This document shows, one piece after another, positions 25,569 through 37,662 of a DNA stretch of 64,000 bases. Source of the DNA: Parelaphostrongylus tenuis (taxonomy: Eukaryota; Nematoda; Chromadorea; Rhabditida; Metastrongylidae); the NCBI GenBank assembly GCA_019055375.1, contig JAHQIW010000473.1, positions 22,586 to 86,585 of the forward strand, read 5' to 3'. The translations under genes were made by a program, and so were the position numbers. The notes under the pieces are model-generated. The model was not told the DNA's origin. It made no database searches and was given only the letters and a program-made list of their open reading frames with translations. The first letter of the stretch is position 1. Each line of letters opens with the position of its first letter.

Positions 25569-26755
25569 TAGGGTTCGCAAAAAATTTTTGTAAGTTCAGT
25601 ATTCTATTAATTTTAGCATTGATATGATATCTTTTTGATAATGTTCGTAACGTTATTGAATTCCCTGTTCAATCTTGGTTTGTTTCATTTTATGTGCATT
25701 TTCAACTTAGCTAAAGTCATGGATCGAAAAGATGAATGTGTCGCAATGATTAAGTTGCACAAGAAGGGAATAAAAACTACCGACATTGTTAAAATCGACT
25801 GAGTTCAGAGCAACAAGTGACTACATAGCTGTATACGTTTCATAGAGACTTTATGGATTGACGAGCGCCCTCCAAAAAGGCATCCAACCAACTCATCCAC
25901 TTCGCAAAACATTCAAAAGACCCGCTGCCTAGTTTAACGAAATCCGTAATGTTTGATGAGCAAAATGGATCGGAAAGTCGGGATCGGCGAGTGAAGGGTC
26001 CAAAATATTGCCAAAAATAAGCTGAAGCTGCGCAGTTACAAAATCTCCTTTGTTCGCTTGCCGCACAAAAGATGAAAGGAGAACGGCTTTCAAATGCTTG
26101 ACGAATGACTCTTTTATCGCTGGTGCTCGTTTGTCGAAGGTCCTTTTCACGATGAAAAGAAATCCACGGTCAAACCATCCAAAATCGCCAGAATTGACGA
26201 GAATTTCCCACGAAGGGTCAGCAGAAGTCAGCAGTAGCGAAAACCATAGCTCACAGTCATTTTCCGGCCTCCATAATGGTCTGAACCGGCATTTATGCCA
26301 CCGGAAAGACGCAGTTGCCCTTCATTAAGAGAAACGTCAAAAACAGTGCTGCTAGCTATCAGTAGCAAATTTTGTGAGGCGCCGACGGATTTACTCTTCA
26401 GCAGGACTGCGGTCCTGCGCATTCGGCCCGTTGAATGATTGCCATCTGCCGAAAGCTGTTTACACGCTTTTGTGGCGAGGACATTTAGCCGTCAAACTCG
26501 CCGGTTCTCTATCCAGTGGCTTACTTCGTGTGATCTCTACTGGAGGAAGATGTTTCGACTTTTCGCTATAGTACAGTAGCCGCGCCTTTGCAAGCGGCGT
26601 CGTAAATCTATACGGGCTAATGGAAGGAATTTTGAAATTTTGTCATAAGCTTTCTTATTTGTTGCGATAATTGTTGATCCAATCATTACTCCTTCGACTG
26701 AATGGATTTATTTGTTTATACAGTATTTTTCACTATTCTTTGTGCGCACCCTTTA
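25569..26755 (+). mobile_element. Tc1/mariner-superfamily transposon, second decayed copy
   Basis: The ends form TIRs: tatagggttcgcaaaaaatt on the left and tttgtgcgcacccttta on the right. Internal fragments match the copy at 5238-6690: a start MDRKDECVAMIKLHKKGIKT, the NKLKLRSYK block, HDEKKSTVKPSK (first Asp), and a C-terminal fragment. Multiple stops and frame changes make it inactive. It has both ends, unlike the other copy. Confidence 0.75.
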
Positions 26756-26769
26756 TGTAGTTTCGAGTT

Positions 26770-26965
26770 ACAATATTATATAATACATATTCTAATATCA
26801 TGATTATACAATTATATATATACATATATAATGTCGTATAATAATATTATATATATAAAATTATATAATTATTTATATAATAATATGACATTATTATATC
26901 GTATAACAATACTATATATAATTACATAATTATATATGTATATATATAATATTATCATAATATCG
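26770..26965. repeat. AT-rich palindromic tract
   Basis: Almost pure A/T with repeated tatata/attata inverted pieces. Reading frames across it are artefacts. Confidence 0.75.
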
Positions 26966-28420
26966 TCCAACGAAATGTGAGAAAAGAGTTGGAAACGCGT
27001 TGCTACCGCAATCCCAAAGACGTAGCCTTCCTCTTGGAAAGTCGGGAATTTTAGGATCACTGGGCGTTCTTCTTACTTTCAACATGCTTTTAAGTCTTTC
27101 CAATGGAAATTTATCTCTTCTTAGAGGACAAGTTTCACAATGAAATTATACCACATAACTGCAAAGTTTCGAAGTAGAAACAGCGGGCCTATCGCACCTA
27201 AAGCAAAACGTTTTTTTTTTTAATCGTCAGTAGAGCATACGATAGAAGCTTTTACAGAACGAATTTATTACTTAAATACATTTCTTACACTGCTGAGTGA
27301 CTATAATAACAGATAAAATAGAAAAAAAGTCCAAGAACAATTCGGAATGGATTCCCTTTTCCCAAGAATGTATTTTTTTTCTTATAGTAACATGGGGTTA
27401 CTTTGACGCGTAGTTGTTCTTCTAACTGAAAACATTTTTGGAAAAGTTTCTAAACGCAGTCCTATCTTTTGCAGATAAAACGGCCCTCTAAAACATGAAC
27501 CTCACTAGTAAGTAGCAAAGATTGGTATTTTTCCGTTATCCGCTCCGTACTTCGACCTTTTGAAAAAACTGCACTTTTTTGGTTATTCTCAAAGTCTGAG
27601 TAATCAATCGGTAGTTTGAATCAAAATAATTTTAATAGATTATAAATTTCGAAATGGCTTCAATATTGTGCCAAGTATATTGTTGAAATCAACGAGATTT
27701 ACGCTATCGAATTGTTCTAAAAAGTTTGAAGGAAAAGCTTGGCTCAGCGAGAAATGTTTGAATGAGAACAACATTTTATTTTTCCTTGTTTCAGCGTAAT
27801 AATGGAGCTATTTTTGAAAATTAAGCGCACCACACAAATTCTTTTGATTTGAGCTATCGAAAGATCACTGGAATTTCAAGAAAGCCTACAAGCTGCACTT
27901 TTCTTTGGTCGAGCAGAGAACGGATAAAGGACAAGTAGTCACTAAATTCTACGATGTTTTCGCGACAGGGCTAACTATTTCAGTCGCAAAATGTGAATTT
28001 ATTTTCTCTTCAACGGCGCTCTATAAAAACCTTTTTTAAAGTAATTTTAGTTCCAAATTACAGAAACCTGTGCTATCGAAAGATTACCGACGTCTAGCAA
28101 AAACCCACCTACACACTCCAGCCGAGTAATTGAAACAGGCCCAGTGCAAATCATAAAATTTCCAACACTACCATAGCGCATTATGGAGATTATTTTAGAA
28201 ACCAAGTGCAGTACTGTGATCGTGAGATGCAAGTTTCGAAATGATTAGTGAAAATTTAACGGAAAAGTTTTTAACCAAGTAAAGGTCTCCAAACAACTGA
28301 GGACGACCGTAGGTACTCGCTGTCCCGAACATGTTAACACATTGAACTCCATCGCAAACACCTTCTGCACATGGGAGCGCGGCGTGCGATGTTGCAGATT
28401 GGTGCATATCCAATTTTGTC
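26966..28420. other. No recognised gene; low-level similarity to repeat interiors
   Basis: The motif gctatcgaaagat recurs at about 27860 and 28072, and gtgctatcgaa is also in the interior of the element near 11090. An old copy of the long-TIR family may lie here, but no arms were found. Confidence 0.35.
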
Positions 28421-28424
28421 GAGT

Positions 28425-28535
28425 AATATGTAAAACTCTGGACGTAGGACGATATTCAAACCCGTATTTCACCCTGTCCGGACGACGTATGCATGCCATT
28501 GCACTATCGTCCCTCCTGTTGTTTCCATCATACAT
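28425..28535 (-). repeat. tRNA-derived SINE head
   Basis: The minus strand reads gggacgatagtgcaatgg, then gacagggtgaaatacgggtt and a B-box-like gtttgaatatc. This matches the units at 49880 and 21846. Confidence 0.55.
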
Positions 28536-29699
28536 ATGCCCATTATGTCAGCGTGATTGGGTTCAATAGCGATATTGGCATGCCAAGCTAATCAAATAAG
28601 AATATCTGAGCTAATGAACATCTGACATCGAAATTCTATGTCGGAGAAAAATTAACCAGCAGTGGTGCCAAATGATGGATATGAAAAACAGCTATACATG
28701 ATGGTTCATGTGTTTATGCTATGCCATCATATCTAATAATAATTTTATCATCTATAGCTAGCCACGTTACAAATCAAAATACAAAAGTAACCTTTAAGCA
28801 TAACGGAAGAAATGACCTTTTCAAATTTATATATTATAATAGCACAAAAAGGCACAGCGGAAGCAGTACTCATTTCATTTCTGTGGGATCAAAAACTCTA
28901 CAAGAAAAAAAGGAGAAATGCCAGTATTGTAGCGTAAACATCAATGAATGACTGAGAACGTCGAGAATTGGTGTTCAAGCTAAAGATCTGGTAACGTTGA
29001 TCACAAATGCCAAGGTATGGGACACCAAAAGAGCATCAAAATCCGATAAGGAGAACGACAAAACGACGGGTCAGTTATCAGTGGAAGTGGTAGGCTGGCG
29101 GTCTCGATACGTCTTTATGAGTCAGAACAATGGCCTCTCAAATTCTCATAAAAGTTCTGATGACCTAAAAATCGATTTCTGTCTGATTTCGTCATAAGTA
29201 AAATATTTTCTCAGAATTATCAAGCCAACGCATGGTTGGTATGAATACTAATCGACTGATGTTTCGGCGCCTACGTTTTCTTCACAGCAAAATGCTCTAA
29301 GTTCATTTGTGCAGCCACTCGTCCTCGTGATATGGGCTTTCGTAGTGAGTCGGCTTGAAAGAAGTTTTCTCCTTCAATATCCCTTTTTTAATGATCAAGC
29401 TAACACGAGCTTTTTTTTTTTAGTGAGGCTAACGTTTCAAGGCTTCGCCTTCACCAGAACCACGATGATTTGAAACGAGTTTCCACAGCAGTTATTTTTC
29501 GTTAATGTTGGTCGTCGTAGCCGTTGCGTCGAGACGGTCTGAGCAGAGTGGATCGCTGCGCGAATGAAGAAGTGTCCATACCGTTGTCTTTCATACCTGA
29601 CTCATACCATGCTGATGTGACCTAACATCACTCGGCAGATTTCCAAGCACAGAAAGATTCGTGAATGATTGTCGATCTAACTGTACTTGCCCTTTGGTG
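28536..29699. other. No recognised gene
   Basis: Two open stretches on the plus strand (28721-28951 and 28997-29197) have no resemblance to known families and no supported splice sites. Confidence 0.35.
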
Positions 29700-30470
29700 A
29701 CACCTAAGAGAACTGAGTGGTGAGCAGAAATACGACCTCAGACGGGAGTCGGACCCACGCTCCATCCATTTTGGAGACGTCCATGGTTTCTCTTAGGTGT
29801 ATATGAAGCACCGTAACACTGCGAAAAATGCAGTAAAAACACCACAAATTAGGAGCATTACTTATCACAATGGCTGTCAACTCAACTGGATTTATAAAGC
29901 GAAACCGCATTCCACATCAAACTTGTTGAAGGTTGGTGGCTGAAAGCTATTATAGAGATATTGAAGAATGAATGGTGGTGCGAATGTACCTCGGTGGTGT
30001 AGTGATAGCACATGTCCCCCAGTATGGATAAAACGCGGGTTTAATTCCGCATGGGGCCGTGTTTTTTGCTCAGCACTCAGTTCTCTTAGGTATATACGAA
30101 ACAATATAACACTGCGCAAAAAGAAGTAAAAAATACTAGAAATTTCGAGTATTAGTCTTTACAATGGCTGTCAGTTCAACTGCGTTTATAAAGCGAAATC
30201 GCATACCCCGACCAAACCTGTCAAAGGTTGGTGGTTGATAGCTAACATAGAGTTGTTGAAAGAATGAGTAGTGGCGCAATGCGCCTCTGATGTGTAGGGG
30301 TAGAAAGTGTCCTCGGTCTGTATGAAACGCGGGTATGACTCCTGTCTAAGGTCGTATTTTTACTCACCAATCAAATCTCTTAGGTGTATATGAAACATTA
30401 TAACACTGCGAAAAGTGCAGTAAAAACACTAGAAATTGTGAGTATTACCTTCAGTGACATTCAATCCTCC
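29700..30470 (+). repeat. Tandem array of tRNA-like units, about 290 bp each
   Basis: The block (tRNA-like head; ttctcttaggtgtatatga; cactgcgaaaa-tgcagtaaaaac; caatggctgtcaactcaact; tttataaagcgaaa; ggttggtgg) recurs about 2.5 times. Heads with B-box-like gggtttaattccgc and gggtatgactcctg lie at about 29990-30060 and 30285-30360. The first unit has its head in reverse orientation (gacgggagtcggacc at about 29740). A solo copy is at 35985-36145. Confidence 0.65.
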
Positions 30471-30593
30471 AGCACTAGCTGACTTACAAGAAAGCAAACC
30501 TTAAATTCCGGATTACATTGGGCCCTCGTATGGAGCATCAATTTGCTTTATTGATGAGACTGCTGGTGTACACTCGTTTTAAATCATCGTGGC

Positions 30594-30664
30594 TCTGATG
30601 GAGGCGAGATCGCCGAAACGTTACCCATAATGAAGATTTATGAAAATCTCCTGTGAGCTTCATT
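30594..30664 (+). repeat. Second copy of the atcgccgaaacgtta repeat
   Basis: The core gatcgccgaaacgttaccca and following ataatgaagattta match the copy at 14341-14425. Confidence 0.5.
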
Positions 30665-30811
30665 AAGGAAAGACGATTATTGATCATTCACACGAAGGTT
30701 GGTCAAAATCTAAGGCTTTTTCACTTGGTGAGAACCTATTATACTGAGCGTGTTGTCGACCTATTGCCATTTGTTTTGAGTTGTATTCATGACAGCACTT
30801 CATCCTGAATA

Positions 30812-31345
30812 CTAGGTTGAGGAAAAAGTTCCTTAACATCCTCTGAAATTGAAAGTTTATACATGAATTCAACTAGAAAGAACAATAATTATTCTTTAAA
30901 ATAGGAGACCATTAGTATTCACGATCTTCTGCTAACGATCTGTAAGCTTCCGGATCTCTTTGAAATCCCCATTCACTGAGTTTCGCATCAGGAAACTCTT
31001 GACATGCCTCTTCAATATGATCAAATGTCTCGAATTGGCGTCCACGCAGGAAATGTGTTTCATTAGCAGAAGAGAGACTATAATAGGACGTTTCAATATC
31101 TGGAGCGTAGACTGAGTGCGACAAAATCTGGACTCCCTCCAATTCATCAAACCTTTGCAAAATCTTCGTGGCTGTGTAAGGTTTGACATTTTCTTGCTGA
31201 AATAGAGCGCCGCCTTCGACGAATCACTGTAGGGTATTTTTCCTTTAACGCATTGTAGACTCGGCAGAGTAGACCATAACTAGCGTTGCCGTGAGAGTTC
31301 TTCACGTTCTTTACGGAAGCATTTCCTGAGGTATTCTCATAAATT
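30812..31345 (-). mobile_element. Mariner transposase C-terminal fragment
   Basis: The plus-strand end taggttgaggaaaaagttcc is a mariner TIR. The minus strand reads FQQENVKPYTATKILQRFDE, then YAPDIETSYYSLSS and HFLRGRQFETFDHIEEA, equivalent to the block ending in the last catalytic Asp and the C-terminus. The second-Asp block is changed (QQENVKP where families have QDNARP), and upstream parts are missing. Confidence 0.7.
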
Positions 31346-33584
31346 TACAGCGGCCGATACTTGTGAAACAAACATAAAAATTCAAATTTTTCTCAGGTGG
31401 TAAAGATCGATTCTTTTTATGTTAGAGAAGAACAAATGAAGACACAATTTTTTTCGCGGAGCAAGCAGCCTCTTTGTTAAACAATCTTTTGTAAGTCTAG
31501 CAAATATTAATCGGAGACCAGCAGCACAAAGTCTTACGTTGCTAAGTAATGTGCTGGCTCAGATCAGCAAATCATTTTGACACATGGCCCAGGACCAGAC
31601 ACAGTGACTCAAGGTTTATCCAGAATGTTTTTTGATCTGGGTTGACACTAACAAAAGCACATTGGAAAAATTTCGAAAATCCAAAAGTGAACGGCAAGGT
31701 TACGTGCCTTGTCAGCGCGGGTGGTCTTGTGCCATATCTTTAATTAACATTTTAATTTGCAGTAGAACTGTCAAGAAAATTTGACATGGTCTATGCAATC
31801 AAATGTCAAACGAATTCGGCTATTTTACAGATATTCACTGCATAAGGCGTAGGTTTCAGAATCATGTGATGTGTAACAAGAGCAGAGAAAATTATTTGAC
31901 AAAATGCTGCACGCAATCGCTTTGAGATCTTTAACTTGTTGCGTTTACTTGAGAGGTAATTTTGACGGAAACGAAATTCCTCCCAAGCTCTACTTCTATT
32001 TCTAATTCATCTTAACGCCTATCTTGAAAAAGCTCCCGTCATGTAAGCAGCCTGCTCCACCTTCAACCTATCTGCCATAGAGGATTTTTTTGATTAAATG
32101 ACGAAGATAGATTTAATGAGTTACCCAAGCAGAAAGACATTTTTCATTAGTCTTTCTTCTGTTTTTTTGTTAATTTGCTCGCATTCGAGTCCATTGATAG
32201 CACTGAGACTGGCGAGAAAAATCACGAGTAAGCTCATTTTTTCTTCAGATGTAAACTTCTAAATTCTTACCGCTTTGCAAAGTTTTGTTGTTCTTGTCAT
32301 GTTTCAATTAGGATTTTGACTTTCGCAGCTTTTCATAATATAGCAATACATCCTTCTTAGACATCGAAAACGGCGTCAAGTGGCATGACTGATTCGTCTA
32401 ATACAATTCACTAACGTCAGATTCTTTTTAGTCCTAATTATCCATGTGAAGCCCATTCACTTGTCTTCAGAATTATGGGATCTGATATCATACAGTAAGG
32501 TCACGTACTGTCTCCTACAGATCAAATTGAAAACAACTTCATATTACAGATGTTTGCATGTTTATTCTTTTACAAAAATCGTAATATAAAGTGCCATTAT
32601 TCTATGAGAAAAAATTACATCTATAGCGCTCTAGAAATATTATAGCAGTTATAAGGCGTGCCGATAAACATGCAAGTGAAAATAGAATATGTTAAAATAA
32701 ACGATCGTCATGAAAGAGATAGTGAAGGCACATGAAGAAGTTTTGCCCTCGGCAATCACAGCTGCTCTACCGTCACAGTGCTTGTTAATCAACAGCGAGA
32801 TTTTTCTGGTGTAATGTAATTGGCGGAATGAACATTGGAGAAAAGTACAGGGACTCATGAACATCTACGGTGGTGGTTGAGATGTGGTAAAGTTAGATAT
32901 ATACTGCTAATGAGGTTCGCAGTAATTCTTTTGTACTAAAGCTCAAAACATAAATGACTTTCTTACACCCATATTCTTTCAGGTGCTGCCAAGATGAAAA
33001 GAAATTTTTATTGCAGCTATGTGATGTTTAATGCTTTTAGGAAGAAGTTTTAGAGATTTTAATTATAACTGATGATGGTCAAGAAATAAATCAGACTGAA
33101 ATTCACATTTCTGCTCAGAGATTTTAAAAAATAAAGGTCAGATAGAGCTGAACTCGACACACAGTTTTGTTTGAAAGACTATGGAAATGGTTCTATTGCT
33201 AGATCGATTCTCGAGAACATGATCAATCGTCGATAAAAATCGCAGTTCAAATTGCATAAGATATTCATGATTCCAGACTGCCTTCAAAATTTCTCAAATG
33301 AGAGTTTGAAGAAACGTTTGTTAGAGACATAATGAACTATTTACATTTTTTTCACCTATTAAAATTCATTTTTACATTTTTGGTTATATGTTTACTGTTA
33401 TTTAGTAGAGAGTCAACATAAGAGAACTATCAATATTACGCATAATGGATATCGCTAAGTCTTAAATCGTTTAGATTTTCTTTACAAGACATTTCCACTT
33501 CTGTCTGCGTTTTCAGAAACCTAAAAATATTGAAGCATTGGATAATTTGCTAGTCGCTTATAATTTATGATTGCTTGACTGTCA
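31346..33584. other. No recognised gene
   Basis: No exon or repeat structure could be supported. This is the 3' flank of the ABHD17-like gene. Confidence 0.4.
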
Positions 33585-33590
33585 TTTATT
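33585..33590 (-). terminator. Candidate polyadenylation signal AATAAA
   Basis: The minus strand has AATAAA about 140 nt after the stop of the ABHD17-like gene (33730-33732), a suitable distance for a short nematode 3' UTR. Confidence 0.45.
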
Positions 33591-33729
33591 TAGTTTCCGC
33601 TTGTGTTCGTCGTCATGGAAAGACTCCATGCTAATCCAGTCACGACTAGCGTCTGTGAATTTACAGTGCTACGGCGATAAAGCACAAGCAGAACAAAAAC
33701 CACGTAGTTAGGCGCTCTCAAAAGCCTTA

Positions 33730-36700
33730 TCATTGTCTAACATCAAATTTTAACCTGTGTATACGACAAAACGTCTCAGGATAGGCTCCGTTGAGAATCG
33801 TCTGATGATCTGCTCCATGGACAATCAGCGGTGATACCGGCTTCTTCAGTTTCTCATGGAGTTCAATACCATGTTCAAACGGTACCACTGTATCGTTTCC
33901 ACCATGGCAAATGAGAACGGGAGCATCGATTTCGCCTACTTTGTCGCATCTAAAAAAGAAATCTTTGAACAAGAGAATCAAAGTACGATGTAGTAGCACA
34001 TTTTTGATTTTGGGCACCGTCCTATTGTGACTAGACGATGGAATTGAAGAAATTCCAAGCTTTCTTTGTGTTTTGTCATAATCATGGCTCAAGCAGAGCT
34101 GATTACCAAAAACTTAGTTCATCGCAGAGTTTCACTGGTCTTAGATCTAATACGTAATGAAGTAAAAAGCCAGTTCATGCACTGTAGGTACAGATCGCCA
34201 TTTTAGCCCGTTTCGATCTTGGCAGCCTAGTTCGGCCCTGAGATTTTAGCAGCCTCTCCGTACTCGTCCTACCTGGCGCTGCCGTACCAGGGGCTCTTTC
34301 AGGGTATGAGGAGATTGAGGCCCATATTTGTTACTGTCTTTGGCATTTTGATAATCAACGTATAGCTTGCCAGGCTCTAAACGTGTGGGCTGGGTACTCA
34401 CGAGTAGCTTGCCAGTCTCTCTTGGAGGAGCGGGAGGAGCGTTTGTTGGAGGCGACTCCTAACCGCCTCCCATGTACTTCCCAGCCGCTTGATTGCAGGC
34501 TTTTGACCAACTTGTCTCGTAGAAATAGAGTTTTTGTTAAGTCGGCGCTGCAGAAGCAAGGAGCTTATCCCCTGAATCCACTTGCGCCTCTGGGAAGCAC
34601 AAGGTGGCTTTTGGTTCCCGTTTTATTCCCTTATCCACCACCTGGGGACGCGCCACGTGTCAGGGTGGGATCCTAACAGGGAGGGATCCCTCAAAAACGT
34701 AGGTCCGTGGCAGTAGCCGACAGCATTTGTAAGACCTAGTTTTTTCACTGGTGGGACATATTGAGAAAAAATGAGACTCACGAATTGAATCTATCGAGAA
34801 AGTGCGTCTTTTCTCTTCGTGGTTTATTTCCTAGCAAGCGAAGAGCACTAGTGAATGGTGCTACAAGGACGACACCTGCTAGCCTTTCGGGGTGTGATGA
34901 GGCTAAGTCGACCACGAGCTGTTGTACCAATACTGTATCCTAGCAGTACTATCTGGAAATCAATGCAAATACAAAGGAATTCGTTTTGGAGTGAGTGTCA
35001 TGATATCAAAGTATGGTTGTACAATGTCTAGCAATGTAAATTCTCGAGCGACCCCGACTAGCACTCGATTCACTCTCTATTCCGTTTCCCTCAGCGGTGA
35101 AGCTACTTATTGTGCTCCGCAAGCTCAACGGACAAAAACAAATCGACTTCCTGTGATTATCGAGAAACAAGATTCATGGCTCTACAAGAGGGAGTTTGAC
35201 GGCTATATCTTTCGTTTCGAGTGTTTTCTTAAGAACACAGCTCAAATTCAAATATGACAGAGAATCATTTTTGAGCCACGTATGTCATGTGGTCTGTTAA
35301 GATGGGCTGACTTATAGAGCCCGATACACGTGTTTCGACCTTTCAGTCTCGTCAGTCGGGGCAGTTACACTTTCTCGTCTTTTTGCCAATCCTGTAGGTG
35401 CCTCCATTCCCCACACTAAGAGTTACCGACAACGAACGTTTTAAATTCTATGTCTAGTGATATTATCACGGAACAGAGTGTTGTACACTCAGTTGCTCTT
35501 GACCAGTTATTCAATATATCATATCTTTCAATGATTATTTGGCATATTGAAATTTGAGCTTTTAAAAAATCACTCGAAACGAAAGATGTGATATAAATTA
35601 CTAGCCAAAAGCAGTCGAGTGTACAACATTCTGTGTTTGATGATAATTTCAGTGGACAAAGAGTGTAAAACGTTTGTCGTCGCTAACTCTTAGTGTGGGG
35701 ACTGGAGAACCCACGCAGGATTGGCAAAAGACGAGAAAGGGTAACTGCCCGATTGACGAGACTGCAAGGTTTAGACACGTGTACGGACTCTATAACTCAA
35801 CCCTTTTTTGACCCACATGACATGCGTGGCTCAAAAATGATTATTGGCATATGACGGCTTTAGCTTTGGATGTACTCCAAACTTGCTATATACATCATAT
35901 TATATCAAAGATTTTGTTGATCTGATGCTCTTTTGATCAGATTTATGGGAAGGATTTCGCGTGATGAGTTGTCGCGAAAATGTGCCTCTGTGGTGAAGTG
36001 GTTAGCATGCGTCCCCCGGTATGGATGAAACGCGGGTTCAACACCCGTCTGTGGTCGTATTTTCGCTCCCCGCTCAATTTTCTTAGGTATATATGAAACA
36101 TCATAAGCTGCTAAAAGTGCAGTGAGAACACCAAAAATTTCGAGGATTTCCCGAAATACTATCAAATCAATGAGATGTTTTTCCCATGGATAAAGAAGGC
36201 CTCGAAACTAATGGATCGAACCAAAAAACTATTAGAATCGCAGTCTGTAACCTGCTTATCATTTGTATAGTTTTTCGAAGCGACTAAAGCACAAATTTTT
36301 AGATGCCCTGAACAGCACCTGCATCTTTAGTGGGGAAACCATAGTCTTTCACGAGCTACAGAACAACCCCATAACCCTGACTTTGCCATTTTGAAACCCC
36401 ACCATCATTTGAGGCAAAGTGGATGAGTATCTTCAAGTTGCTCATAACTCTGGGAAAAGTAATAGAGTCCAATGGAAAGTCATGGGATGGCCAATAGCAT
36501 GAAATTATGCTGTTTTTTCGCTTTGCTAATTGAATCGTCCTCATAATGTCAAGTAGAAGAGAAAGTTCGAAAGTATAAACGGTAAGATTGAAGCAAAAGT
36601 AAATTTGGATCGGCCCCAAGACCATACAAACTGCAATTTTCGTGCAAACAACGTGATTCAGAGAACAAATGCTGATGTAAACCTGTTTGTCCGGTCTCGT

Positions 36701-37662
36701 CTGGAGAACATAATCGTATATTGCCCTAATATCTGCGTAGATATTCTTCTCGGATACACTTCCAGTAGAATAACCGTAACTGAAGTCATAATGTTTGATT
36801 TCGAGGAGAGAATGTATCTCTGATTTCCCTTGCATTATTTCACTTTCACTCTATAAATAGTAATTAATACTGATTTTTTATACTCTACTTTCAAAAGACT
36901 CAATGAGGATAGAGTAAAATTTGTCTCATAATGCGATTTGTGAATAGCTTTTCGTTCAAAAATCAGAAATATTTAGCAGGATTTTGACCCATTTTTTACG
37001 TAGACTGATGCAATGAGTGAAGGTACGAAATAGGTCTAGTTCTCAAGAGTAGAAGTCCGTGCTTATCAGTATAAAACTAACCCTGAGTAATCGAAGCCAT
37101 AAATGTCAACCTCGAATATGTCAGCGAGTTGAGGAAGGTTCATAAACCGTGGATGCAGAAAGATGCCAAGATCTGATGAGTTGGGTTGGGTAAAAATTAT
37201 CACCTGAAAATTCTTGCACTAGTGGCTCGATCTTGTTTTTGCAACGGCTTCATTGGCTCAGAAAAAGCCACAAGGAGGCTGCGTTTCTGAGGGCGATTTT
37301 TGTTGGGGATTTCAAAAGGCAGCTCAATCGGGTTTTTTGCATTACTCCAAGTCTCGAGTGATAATGCTAAAAAACAAATACCTGCTTCAACATGCGCTCA
37401 CTAGAAGTTGGATAATACGGGCGACATTGCACAGCAATTAGATGATGCCCATTAGACGTGTGAACCGTGAATGCCTCAAGTAGAATGCTTACATGCATAA
37501 CTAGTGAGAAACTTAATTCACAACCTTCAGAACAATAATGCAACTATGTATGTTGATAATGGAAAATCTTACACCAATTTTTAACCGTCCCATAACCCCG
37601 TCGCGGACACCGAAGTCTCCACCATGAAAAAAATTGGAATATACTTTTGCAAGTTTGAGTTT
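33730..37662 (-). CDS. Alpha/beta hydrolase, ABHD17/FAM108 type
   Basis: Exons, 5' to 3': 37382-37500, 37082-37203, 36683-36779, 34782-34952, 33730-33949 (TGA), all phase-consistent, with a probable exon before them (about 37573-37662). ABHD17 proteins are membrane-associated serine hydrolases; mammalian members remove palmitate from proteins. In order: FTVHTSNGHHLIAVQC, VIIFTQPNSSDLG, DIYGFDYSGYGYSTGS with SEKNIYADIRAIYDYV, the nucleophile elbow IVLLGYSIGTTA (Ser), HPERLAGVVLVAPFTSALR, APVLICHGGNDTVVPFEHG (Asp) and LIVHGADHQTI (His). The triad is complete. The HGNA motif common in vertebrate members is TQPNSS here. The exon 34782-34952 has one surplus base after GTTA, changing frame; phases require 170 nt, not 171. 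The N-terminus, usually Cys-rich, is unresolved because two frames are open in the first exon. The intron 34953-36682 holds a foldback element and a SINE. Confidence 0.82.
34190..34750. other. GC-richer stretch in an ABHD17-like intron
   Basis: This part of intron 33950-34781 is less AT-rich than its surroundings and has a plus-strand open stretch at 34383-34676. No family is recognised; an uncharacterised repeat is likely. Confidence 0.3.
35256..35850. repeat. Foldback element, family 1, both arms present
   Basis: The left arm (tttttgagccacgtatgtca, gatacacgtgtttcgacc, ccccacactaagagtta, gttgtacactc) is mirrored by the right arm to tgacatgcgtggctcaaaaa. Arms are about 250 bp around a short centre near 35540, so the transcript could form a long hairpin. 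No open frame is seen. Confidence 0.8.
35985..36145 (+). repeat. tRNA-derived SINE, solo copy of the 29.7-kb unit
   Basis: The head gcctctgtggtgaagtggtt has a promoter-like A box, and gcgggttcaacacccgt is a good B box. The tail ttcttaggtatatatgaaac is shared with the array at 29700-30470. Confidence 0.7.

Noticed and set aside
26770..26965. An origin or regulatory palindrome
   Set aside because: The AT-rich inverted pieces are simple-sequence in nature, as in other TA tracts of the window.
30912..31200. A host gene on the minus strand
   Set aside because: The sequence matches the mariner transposase C-terminus and is next to a mariner-type terminal repeat.
36356..36682. Extension of the hydrolase reading frame past the 36683 exon end
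   Set aside because: A donor at 36682 (CAG|GTTTAC) and the matching downstream exon at 34952 explain the protein; the extension has no family similarity.
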